Shown here: positions 19,083 to 26,221 of the stretch, piece after piece | How positions within the stretch are numbered: the first letter of the stretch is position 1 | How the letters are laid out: each line of letters starts with the position of its first letter | Assembly (NCBI GenBank): GCA_002118135.1 | Contig: BDIU01000569.1 | Location: forward strand, 1 to 26,221 | DNA from: Trebouxia sp. TZW2008 | Lineage: Eukaryota; Chlorophyta; Trebouxiophyceae; Trebouxiales; Trebouxiaceae | Direction of reading: 5' to 3' | Length of the DNA stretch: 26,221 bases | Translations under genes and position numbers: made by a program | Notes under the pieces: generated by a model | Database searches by the model: none | The model's input: only the letters and a program-made list of their open reading frames with translations | What the model was told of the DNA's origin: nothing

Positions 19083-22000
19083 TCAGTTCTTGGCGTGATA
19101 GAAGCCAGCAACAGTACGCTCTGCAAATTGCCCAAAGCTGATACCAGGCTGCCAGTGTCCTACCCCAACTTCCTCTTGAGGCAACCCACCTTCAGGAAGA
19201 TCCATGACTGCATCCCACCTGAAGAATACAGCTATTCTTGCAATGTCATCAACAGCATGGCAAAAACATATAATGGGCAAACAGTGCCAAACCCCAACTT
19301 GCTCTTGAGACAACCCACCCTGGGGTAGATTCGTGGCCGCATCCCACCTGCGAAGCAGGAAAACGCTGAACAGTGATGCAATGACAGTTGTATTCAGCAT
19401 GTCAAGACCCATTATGGGCAGTCAGTATACTTTGAGACAAGGCACCCTCAGGAGGAGTCATGACTGCATTCCACCTGCAAGGTAAGACAGGCCCTTAGCA
19501 TCATGTGATAATGGTCATGTTGAATCATGTGAGTTTTGACATGCTGTCCCGACATACTCCGGGCAGTCAGTAGACTTGAACGCAACCCACCCTCAGGTGA
19601 ACCCATGACTTCGTTTTCATGTGATGTTAGTCAAGCTCAGTCTTGTTCATGCGTGACATGCGGTCCCAACATACTCTGGGCAGTCAGCATATTTGATGCA
19701 GCCCAACCTCAGGCAGATCTGTGGCTGCATCCCACTTGCAAGGCAGAGCAGGCCTTTTCAGCCGTGGTCAGCATGCTGAAAACGCATGTCCACAATGTCA
19801 AAACAATCTGGGCAACAATGTTAGCAAAGGACCTGCTCTTGAAGAGGCTCCATAATGACTGAGGCTGCCTGAAGATGGCCAGCCGGCCAGGCAGACAGAC
19901 AGACAGACAGACAGACAGACGGACGGACGGACGGACAGACAGACAGACGCATCAACCTGGTCAAACAGACAGACGTGTAGGCAGGCGCATCATAGCATGA
20001 ACAGACACGTTGTCAACAACATGGACTAAAATCAGCAGCTAGCTGAATGGGCTGACCTGGGCTACATGCAGATGACCAGCCATGGGACGGACAGAAAGAC
20101 AGACAGACAGACAGACACATACAGATCACCAAACAGACCGACAGGCAGACAGACAGGCACAAACAGCAGCATAAATGCATGGACAGGCAGACAGACAGCA
20201 GCATGGACAGTAGATGGGCAGCCAGAACAGCATGGGCAATCATACAGACAGCAGCATGCACAAACAACAGCAGCAAAGTTGAATGCTGACCTAGGCTGCA
20301 TGAAGATGGCAAGGGTGTTCCTGGAAACGCCCTGAGTCCTGTCCTTCCTAGGGGCTCTCACATAGTGTGGTGTTGCCCTGAGCAAACCACCAGACATGAC
20401 CTGCATCTCAGCATTTCATCATCAGTCCCCCTGGGTCGAGTCAAAGCAAGCTTGTCATAATAGTGTCAAGTTTGGGGCGCTCACATAGTGGGGTGTTGCC
20501 CTCAGCAACCAATCGATATGACCTGCATGACAGCACTTCAATGATCAATATGCGCATGCATTCATTATACATGGCTTCAAAATTAACCATTAAAAAATTG
20601 CAATAGGCCAACATGATGAAGGAAATAATAATCAAGAATAATGATGATGTTGTTCCTTTGTCATGTTGAGCTGTGATGAAGCCTATGATGAAGCCCATGA
20701 TGAAGTAGAGGTTGCTGGCTTACTGCACTCTCATACAGTAGTGACCTGCATGTTGTACATCATGTTGTCAGATGCACGCAGTATGGTGGTACAGTAATCT
20801 CTCTTTGTAAGGACACTCTGTACAAGGACATCTATGTAAGGACAAGTCAACTGGGAGTCAATCACTGCATTCTGACTGCAATGGTACCTCTTTACAAGGG
20901 CAACTTGGTATTGGGACATTGTTCTTGGTAAGCAAAGCAGTCGTTACAAAGAGAGGTCACTGCACCTGCATGGCCTCTCCCATCTGGAAAGCTATGTGGT
21001 CTGCAGGAATGGGCGCTTGTGTGATTTTGCCTCCCTGCCTACCCCTCACATACAGGCCTGCCTGGGGGTCAGGGTTAGGCACTGCCTGATTCCCCTTCAT
21101 GTACATGGCAGATGTCAGGCCTGCAGACACACATAAGACATTAGACTTGTTCTCCTACCCTGAATGACCTGCAAACAGCACAATATGTAGCTCGAGATTG
21201 TGTTGTCACCTCACATCCTGGGGATCAGGGATTGGCACTGCCTGATTCCCCTTCATGTACATGGCAGATGTCAGGCGTGCAGACACACATACCATATCAA
21301 ATTAGATGAGTTCCTGCCCTGCATAGCACATGCAAGAGCTGCCATGAGCACAACAGTTCTGGGTTTAGAAGAATTGGGCACTGCCTGATTGCCCTTGACA
21401 CATATGGCAGATGTGAGGCCTTCAGACCTACACAACGGTAAATTGCAACAGCTGACATGAACACAACATTGGGAAGTGTTTTGTCCCACGTATGCATGGC
21501 AGGTGTCAGCCCTGCAGCCATGCAGCAATCTTGGAGACTGCTTTCTCACACTGCAAGCCACATGCAAAAGCTGCCATGATAGTAAAGCTGGGAGGTGGTT
21601 TGTCCCTTCATGAGCATGGCAGATGTAGGGCCTGCAGACATGCGTCAAAGTTGAAGATTGTTTTTCCACACCACATGGCACATGCAAAAGCTGCCATGGA
21701 CGGACCATTGGACAGTGCAATGTCCCCTCGTGTCAATGGCAGAAGTCGGTGTCAGCAGGTGCATGCTTATCCTGCATGACACATGCAGAGGACGCCAAGA
21801 ACAGGCATGCAGCTACCTACTCAGCATCTGCTTCTAGCTTATCCACTGCCCTGGAGCTTCTGCTGACATGCTGCATAGTTGAGTTCAAGAGCACACCACA
21901 ATCATGCAACTCAAGTCTTAGCACTGAGGCCAAAAGGCTAAGCGCCAAGCTGAAATCATTTAGCTTCAGGGTACCCTTGACTTCTCATTCGTTCGTTCTT

Positions 22001-25000
22001 TCGTTCGTTCGTTCGTTCGTCCGTCTGTCCACCCACCCACCCACCCACTCACTCACCCATCCATCCATCCATCCTTACATCCATCCATCATTCATTCATT
22101 CATTCATTCATCCATCCATGCATCATTCAATCATTCATTTCATTCTGGCCGTATGCTAGACAGGCTCAGCAGGCCCAGCTAGCTACGTACTGAAGCAATC
22201 AAGTGGCCAAAACCAACAATCAACTGGCTCCAACCCTTGACTTGAGCCGGGATAATCGAAATCTGTCTATATATAGTTGTGTCACTGACCTGTCAAGGAG
22301 CTGTGGTTTGTGTGCCAATTGCACCAGTCCTCTTCTTCCTTGCTGTCAGTGCTGCTAGCATCGTCTTGAGAGAGACAAAGTGCTTTGTGTGTACAGAGGT
22401 GCATAACCAACCTGTCAAGGAGCTGTGGTCTGTATGCCAGCCACACTAATCCTCTTTTTCCTTGTTGTCAGTGCTGCTAGCATCGTCTTGAGAGAGACAA
22501 AGTGCTTTGTGTGTACAGAGGTGCATTACCAACCTGTCAAGGAGCTGTGGTCTGTATGCCAGCCACACTAATCCTCTTTTTCCTTGTTGTCAGTGCTGCT
22601 AGCATCGTCTTGAGAGAGACAAAGCGCTTTGTGTGTACAGAGGTGCATTACCAACCTGTCAAGGAGCTGTGGGCTCTATGCCAGCCACACTCATCCTCTT
22701 TTTCCTTGTTGTCAGTGCTGCTAGCATTGTCTTGAGAGGGACAAAGTGTGTTGTCTGTACAGAGGTGCGTCACTGACCTGTCAAGGAGCCGTGGTCTGTA
22801 TGCCAGCCACACCAGTCCTCTTCTTCCCTGCTGTCAGTGCTGCTAGCACTATCTTGAGAGGGACAAAGTGTGTTGTCTGTACAGAGATGTTTTACTGACC
22901 TGTCAAGGAGCTGTGGTCTGTGTGCCAGTCACACTTGTCCTCTTCTTCCCTGCTGTCAGTGCTGCTAGCACCATCTTGAGAGGGACATAGCGATTTGTCT
23001 GTACAAAGATGTTTTACTGACCTGTCAAGGAGCCATGGTCCGTATGCCAGCCACACCAGTCCTCTTCTTCCTTGCTGTTAGGGCTACTGCTGTTGTCTTG
23101 CTTGCCGCTGCCTTGATTTCCGTTCTTTTGGTTTCCGTTCACAGCAAGGGAGTCCACAGCATCAGCTGGAGCATTGCCATTTTGGTTTGCTGTGTTGCTG
23201 AAGCCATTCAGTTGAGTAGCTTCAGGTGGGAAGTAGTGCAAAAGACGCCCCTGCAGAAGACCACACAGAGTCAGGAGTAGCAACAGAGTCTGTCTCAACA
23301 ACAACGCAACACTGCTGACTTGCACCGACGACGCATGTGTATCAGTCAGAAGATCCATCAGAAGTAATGACGGAGGCTGCTTTCAGCACAATGCCACCGT
23401 GCTCACTTCCTCAAGCAATGACATTTGCCAAGAAACAAAAGAAAAAGGAAAATCTATCCCCTTGGGCGTCATAGCAGGAGCCCCTGTCTAAAGAGGTAGC
23501 TCGGGATTGCTGCTTGCAAAGCAACAACCAGCAAGAAATTGACCCATGAGGGGTCAGCCCTTCGCGTTTTGCGTCGATGACATGTCCTTTGCTAACACAT
23601 GTGCATCAATCGTGCAAGGACATCTAGTTTGAATGTGCATCTCACAGCAAACTAACTCCTCAGCGGAATTGCAGAAGTCATACAGGTGGCCAATACTGAT
23701 GCACTCCCTGCTGTGAGGATGCCTGGCAACAAGACCGCTGCAAAACTTGTGACATCCCTCAAGCAACTTCTAAAGGCACGTCACTGGGAAACAAAAGTGC
23801 ATGCCCTGCTGTGAGAATGCCTAGCAGCAAGAGCGCTGCAAACCTTGTGACAACCCTCAATCAACTTCGTCAAAGGGATGCAAGGGGGGAAACAAAAGTG
23901 CATGCCCTGCTGTGAGAATGCATAGCAACAGGTGCAGTGCACACCTTATGACAGCTGGAGTTCTGGATGGACTGCATCAAGCGCCCAGTTGGGAACTTTG
24001 GGTTCCTGGCTGCCACATACTTGTCACATGCTTTGGTGACAAGCATGCCCACACGACATATGAGCTGTCCCAACTCTCTGCAGAGCAGCAACAATCGTAA
24101 CACAACAGCAAGCTTTGCTGAACAAGGCCATGCTCTTTCACGTATGCAACAGGCTTCCACAATGACTGAGTAGCATGGCGATCATGTTCACACAATATAT
24201 CAGCTGCCCCAACTCCCTGTGGAGCAGCCAACGGGCTCAATACAAAAACAGTGGTAATGGATGCGTTGAGTATAATATGGCGTAGGAACCTTGTAACAAA
24301 CCAGTCTAGAACCAGCCCATGCAGATGCTGCTGCTGCTGCTGCTGCTGCTGCTACTGCTGTCAATGTCTTGCGCTGCACGCAACCAATGCGTCACTGCTG
24401 ATGCTGTGCAAGACACGTAAATACATTCCTTCATAGTCACTGTTCATGAGTGGGATCCATGCTGCATAATTGCACGTGCATGGAAGCATGTGGTCAATGA
24501 TGGCAATCTGTGCAAATCTGCCAAGAGCGACAGCAAAATTTACTTGGAGGAGACAGAGAGGGTGCCAATTCACTCACTTGAAGGCAGGCACATATTCTGG
24601 CAAGTGCTCAACAGGCCAGATATCTGGCCAACAATACGCAGAGTACAACATTTGAATATCAGTGCGACTCTCAGCACCACTCACTTAAACGCAGGCGCAT
24701 ATTCTGGCAAGTGCTCATCAGGCCAGATATTTGGGCGACAATACGCAGGGTACTGCTTCATGAGTGTCTCATCATTGGTGGGAACGTCTGTAAGAGGGTT
24801 GGCGTAGTATGAGCCTTTGTGTCTGTCTGGCTTGCCATTGGCCAGCATCTCAACCCCGTGACTCCACCCAAAGTTGTAGAGACTGGTAGGGTCGGCATAC
24901 AGTGATTTGACTGACTCAGGCAATGCCTGCATAGAGTGCATATGAAGGTCAGTGAGCCCACAGGGCTGCGTTGAGTTGCTCAATTTTGAGAGTCCGTTTG

Positions 25001-25679
25001 AAGATGAGCTGTGTAAATGTGCCTGTCTGGCTTTTGATTGGCCAACATCTGTACGCCATGACTTCAATCAAAGTTGTAGAGACTAGTTGGGTCTGCAGAC
25101 AATAGTTTGAGTGACTCAGGCAGTGCCTGTATAGCATGCAGACACTTTTGAATAAGCCCACAGGGTTGCATAGACGGAAATAAGTTTGAACAAAGGTGTA
25201 AATGTACGTTAGACAAAGAATGCAAGCCAGCTGCTGAGTCAGCATGCACACTTGTTGTGACAGGCACAGCTGAGAAACCTGAGCACGCCTGTTTCTGAAG
25301 CACAATACAGCTCACCCAACTGCTGCCTGCAGCACAAGCAGAGCTGTTGAGGCGGCAATGACCGTGCAGAAAGCGTACCGCAAACGCCTGGGCTAACGGC
25401 AGCAGTCGTTGCCTCAGTTCCACGAAGCCTGGAACTCCGGCTACCGTCAGCAAACCGAGGCCGTCGGGCCCATAAGCCTGCAGCAAATATTGCGCATAGT
25501 CTAGCGCCAAAAAGCACACGCTGCGACGAAATGGCCGTGTTGTAAACCTGCTCGATCTGCCTCTCGAGAACAGCCTGCTCGTCTCCAACGCCCGGCGCAT
25601 TGTCAGCAGCATGCAGCAGCGCGCTGTATTGTAACACAACGACTGCTTGCGAAGGACGAGCTGTAGCCTCGCACGTCAT
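19083..25679 (-). CDS. 2-oxoglutarate/Fe(II)-dependent oxygenase, IPNS-like, 8 exons
   Basis: Minus-strand exons in order: 25679-25548, 25477-25379, 24926-24685, 24077-23945, 23250-23022, 21120-20966, 20400-20291, 19218-19083. All introns are GT..AG, phases match, and the exons total 1236 nt: 411 codons plus TGA. The fold is the isopenicillin-N-synthase-like double-stranded beta-helix. The N-terminal part includes AYGPDGLGLLTVAGVPGF, LYNFGWSHGVEML, KGSYYANPLTDVPT and YCRPNIWP. Iron ligands are His271 and Asp273 in WHTDHGSLTG and distal His342 in RATPHYVRAP. A likely 2OG-binding pair is Arg357-x-Thr359 (SRNTLAIF). The pattern matches a conserved plant/algal family of unknown substrate that I recall as clavaminate-synthase-like. 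No signal peptide, so probably cytosolic. Residues about 215-262 are an Asn/Gln/Gly/Ser-rich insertion just before the HxD strand. Exon 1 lies in a CpG-rich region shared with a divergent promoter. Exons 3-8, but not 1-2, have decayed copies in adjacent introns. Confidence 0.92.
19330..19760 (-). repeat. Decayed head copies of oxygenase exon 8
   Basis: In the intron before exon 8, the acceptor and head (CAG|GTGGGATGCAGTCATGGAT and GGTGGGTTGCCTCAAGAGGA on the minus strand) recur near 19350, 19481, about 19605 and 19735, spaced about 130 bases. The nearest copy still reads WDAATNLPQGGLSQEQVGVW without a stop, but it is followed by intron-like sequence instead of the exon's second half. Confidence 0.86.
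19855..20090 (-). repeat. Two decayed tail copies of oxygenase exon 7, plus GACA tract
   Basis: The exon 7 end (minus GCCATCTTCATGCAGCCTAG|GTCAGC, donor at 20290) recurs at about 20050-20080 (CATCTGCATGTAGCCCAGGT) and at 19860-19880 (GCCATCTTCAGGCAGCCTCA). Between the copies and around 19895-19950 and 20090-20250 lie degenerate (GACA)n/(GGAC)n microsatellite tracts. These make the surrounding open frames (QTDRQT..., CLSVCLSVC...) artefacts. Confidence 0.78.
20430..20545 (-). repeat. Head copy of oxygenase exon 7
   Basis: Minus strand ATGCAG|GTCATATCGATTGG then TTGCTGAGGGCAACACCCCA and CTATGTGAGCGCCCC copies the acceptor and head of exon 7 (ATGCAG|GTCATGTCTGGTGG, start at 20400; unit about 125 bp). 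In the exon 7 reading frame a TGA follows after about six codons, and the distal-His codon context is lost. Confidence 0.87.
20792..20962. mobile_element. 171-bp MITE with pogo/Tigger-like termini
   Basis: Terminal inverted repeats: left CAGTAATCTCTCTTTGTAAG, right end in reverse complement CAGTGACCTCTCTTTGTAAC (20 of 23 matching including the next three bases). Inside, TGTAAGGACA-like words repeat (20807-20842). This combination (CAGT ends, CTCT..TAA, internal GGACA repeats) is what I expect from pogo/Tigger-class Tc1-mariner MITEs. The left flank is TA, the expected target dinucleotide; the right flank is CA, one change from TA. No transposase is encoded. The right end sits three bases into the intron after oxygenase exon 6 (donor GTG then element). 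Confidence 0.75.
21200..21775 (-). repeat. Five head copies of oxygenase exon 6
   Basis: Upstream of functional exon 6 (acceptor at 21121-21123, exon from 21120), minus-strand copies of CTGCAG|GCCTGACATCTGCC then ATGTACATGAAGGGGAATCA begin near 21276, 21420, 21515, 21634 and 21755, progressively more decayed with distance. The nearest copy reads LTSAMYMKGNQAVPIPDPQD. The second reads LTSAICVKGNQAVPNS. Farther copies keep only the acceptor region and CATGGCAG(A/G)TGT words. Functional exon 6 is the one that continues into AGLYVRGRQGG and AFQMGEAMQ. Confidence 0.88.
21985..22145. repeat. Tetranucleotide microsatellite series (TTCG/CACC/CATC/ATTC)
   Basis: A run of tetranucleotide repeats whose unit changes stepwise: (TTCG)n, CCGT/CTGT, (CACC)n, (CACT)n, (CATC)n, (ATTC)n, (CATC)n. 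It lies in the intron between oxygenase exons 5 and 6, between the exon 5 tail array and the exon 6 head array. Non-coding. Confidence 0.9.
22285..23021 (-). repeat. Six 122-bp tandem copies of the oxygenase exon 5 tail (HxD segment)
   Basis: On the + strand the word TGTCAAGGAG, part of the exon end and donor, starts at 22291, 22413, 22535, 22657, 22779, 22901 and, for functional exon 5, at 23023: exactly 122 bp apart each time. Each copy carries about 75 bases of exon homology (minus strand SKEEEDWCGWHTDHGSLTG variants) and the donor CTTGACAG|GTNNGT/GTCAGT. Copies near 22413 and 22535 have a stop in place of Trp (EED* ). The farthest copy has HTN instead of HTD. Copies near 22779 and 22901 remain open. 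This is the best-preserved, hence probably youngest, array. Confidence 0.93.
23700..23944 (-). repeat. Two donor-region copies of oxygenase exon 4
   Basis: The exon 4 end and following intron (minus CTGTCATAAG|GTGTGCACTG then CATTCTCACAGCAGGGCATG) recur with donor positions near 23844 and 23744, about 100 bp apart. The intronic part (CCCTGCTGTGAGAATGC on +) is nearly identical and the exonic part strongly eroded. The rest of the intron, 23254-23700, shows no gene. Confidence 0.72.
24170..24235 (-). repeat. Head copy of oxygenase exon 4
   Basis: Minus strand GCTGCTCCACAG|GGAGTTGGGGCAGCTGATAT copies the acceptor and head of exon 4 (GCTGCTCTGCAG|AGAGTTGGGACAGCTCATAT, start 24077; spacing 139). 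It reads GELGQLIYCVNMIAML and then diverges to a stop. Confidence 0.85.
24325..24360. repeat. (CTG)n trinucleotide tract
   Basis: About nine CTG units plus an interrupted CTACTGCTG end, in the intron between oxygenase exons 3 and 4. Not in a predicted exon on either strand. Confidence 0.9.
24555..24640 (-). repeat. Tail+donor copy of oxygenase exon 3
   Basis: Minus strand encodes YSAYCWPDIWPVEHLPEYVPAF followed by AA|GTGAGT, a copy of the exon 3 end YPAYCRPNIWPDEHLPEYAPAF and its donor at 24684. The unit is about 109 bp and the copy lies downstream of the functional exon. The copied frame is still open, so it could act as a decoy exon if an acceptor were used. Confidence 0.9.
25027..25210 (-). 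repeat. Head copy of oxygenase exon 3 with intron-2 sequence
   Basis: A 200-bp unit is duplicated: ATTGGCCA(A/G)CATCT starts at 24836 in functional exon 3 and at 25037 here. The copy reads ALPESLKLLSADPTSLYNF then a stop, against ALPESVKSLYADPTSLYNF. The shared intronic flank includes GCCCACAGGG(T/C)TGC. It lies upstream of the functional exon, in intron 2. Confidence 0.9.
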
Positions 25680-25870
25680 CCTGTTTATGGGCGCACACAG
25701 CTATAGATCACTTGCTGACTGCCCCTTCTGCAGGCCAACAGCTGCACACTAGTCAGAACCAATGCGACGTTCAATATTTACCGCTTCACGCAGGCGAATT
25801 CTACGATGCCCGGCGATACGACCAGCAGATTGCAAGATCGCGCTTTACTCGTTGGGACCTTATTGCAACC
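25340..25870. promoter_or_regulatory. CpG-rich divergent 5' region
   Basis: CpG dinucleotides are dense here and sparse in the introns to the left. The interval covers oxygenase exons 1-2 and the space upstream of its ATG (25679, minus strand). No TATA box or specific operator could be identified. It resembles the CpG-rich 5' ends of the amidase (about 1190-1760) and glycoprotein (about 10960-11640) genes, and so probably holds the oxygenase promoter, possibly shared with a + strand gene. Confidence 0.45.
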
Positions 25871-26221
25871 AATGAGTAAGACATAGTAAACATGACTCAC
25901 TGCTTATTGTTGAATTTGTGTTTGATTGTTGCCTAAATCTTATGCATTCACTTTGATTTGAGATTATTTCCATGGTTACTGTATGCAAGCTGACTGCTGT
26001 GTGTCATACCCTGGCATTTGATACTTGTTATTGTCATATGGACATGCTTGTCAAGACATGCTGAGCTATAGGTGTTTGCTGACATGCACATTTGAGTGAT
26101 GACGTGTTGCTGTGCTGCATTGCGCCCAGGGCTGTCCCTGGGCGCCCTGTTGTCGATATGCTAAACTTTGTTGAGCAGTCTGTGTGCTTGCAGGATCAAG
26201 TAGATCGTTACATTGTTGCTG
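25734..26221 (+). CDS. Possible start of a divergent + strand gene (partial)
   Basis: A candidate exon runs from an AG at 25732-25733 (preceded by CCCCTTCTG) to a GTAAGA donor at 25876. Its most protein-like frame reads GEFYDARRYDQQIARSRF and TRWDLIATNE, but that frame does not phase with the next visible acceptor (26193). A second frame (ANSCTLVRTNATFNIYRF) does. The remaining sequence to 26221 looks intronic apart from the final bases after 26193. I do not recognise the product, and the start codon is not visible. Confidence 0.3.

Noticed and set aside
18831..19328. + strand open frame of 165 codons with a regular 27-residue repeat (ASNSTLCKLPKAEAG...)
   Set aside because: It is antisense to oxygenase exon 8 and its 81-bp tail copies. 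The period is a codon multiple, so stops are avoided in several frames at once.
20013..20406. Open frames with CLSVCLSVC / QTDRQT repeats on either strand
   Set aside because: They translate degenerate GACA tetranucleotide repeats; only the 20291-20400 part is coding (oxygenase exon 7).
21749..22159. + strand frame with Ser/Phe/Val and His/Pro/Ile repeats
   Set aside because: The repeats come from the tetranucleotide microsatellite at 21985-22145 within an oxygenase intron.
22285..23140. CRISPR-like regular array (constant 122-bp period)
   Set aside because: The whole 122-bp unit is repeated with no variable spacers, units match the end of a eukaryotic exon, and the window is spliced nuclear DNA.
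23014..23358. Separate minus-strand gene starting at 23358 with a Leu-rich signal peptide
   Set aside because: The Leu-rich stretch 23251-23358 is intron. Exon 5 of the oxygenase starts at 23250, where AG, phase and the GRLLHYFPP homology all agree.
25064..25639. 191-codon minus frame as the oxygenase N-terminus without introns
   Set aside because: It reads through introns 1 and 2. Using donor 25547 and acceptor 25478 joins ERQIEQ to AYGPDGLG in frame, and the frame's end (SADPTSLYNFD stop) is the dead copy of exon 3.
1..26221. tRNA, rRNA or other structured RNA genes
   Set aside because: No cloverleaf-like arms, box A/B pairs or rRNA core sequences were seen on either strand on reading; a covariance-model search would be needed to exclude small RNAs.

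Overview
This is a eukaryotic nuclear window, most likely from a green alga. Coding sequence is cut into short exons with GT..AG introns, and splice phases can be followed exactly from exon to exon. One gene encodes an isopenicillin-N-synthase-like 2-oxoglutarate oxygenase of the type I associate with plants and algae. Another encodes a secreted Pro/Ser/Tyr-rich wall-type glycoprotein. I cannot name the genus; a trebouxiophyte-like alga is only a guess.

Layout, left to right. (1) 1-716, + strand: 3' end of a leucine-rich-repeat protein. (2) 1311-9941, + strand: a secreted amidase-signature hydrolase, rebuilt here as 14 exons (about 647 aa), with an intact Lys/cis-Ser/Ser triad and a glycosylatable C-terminal extension of about 100 residues. 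(3) 9942-11721: intergenic, ending in a CpG-rich stretch. (4) 11722 to about 16987, + strand: a secreted hydroxyproline-rich-glycoprotein-like protein in at least six phase-consistent exons; its last exon is uncertain. (5) About 17.0-18.6 kb: no convincing gene. (6) 25679-19083, - strand: the 2OG-Fe(II) oxygenase, rebuilt as 8 exons whose lengths sum exactly to 411 codons plus stop, with HxD, distal His and RxT visible. (7) 25680-26221: CpG-rich divergent promoter region and possibly the start of another + strand gene.

The most striking content is in the introns. Nearly every exon outside the CpG-rich 5' ends is flanked by one to six decayed tandem copies of its own edge, with the adjacent splice site. 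Copies of an exon's beginning (acceptor plus head) lie only in the preceding intron. Copies of its end (tail plus donor) lie only in the following intron. I count about 22 such arrays in three unrelated genes on both strands, with unit lengths of about 80-210 bp and ages from nearly identical (a 122-bp array) to barely recognisable. Much of the intron mass therefore looks built by repeated tandem duplication of segments spanning exon-intron junctions. The copies also create many decoy splice sites and partial exons, including six copies of the oxygenase iron-binding HxD segment.

Other elements: a 171-bp pogo/Tigger-like MITE three bases inside a splice donor of the oxygenase gene, a second 225-bp inverted-repeat element with a G13 run, several microsatellite tracts, and CpG-dense 5' ends against CpG-poor, TG/CA-rich gene bodies, suggesting CpG methylation of gene bodies. 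All exon models come from reading the sequence only; no transcript evidence was available.
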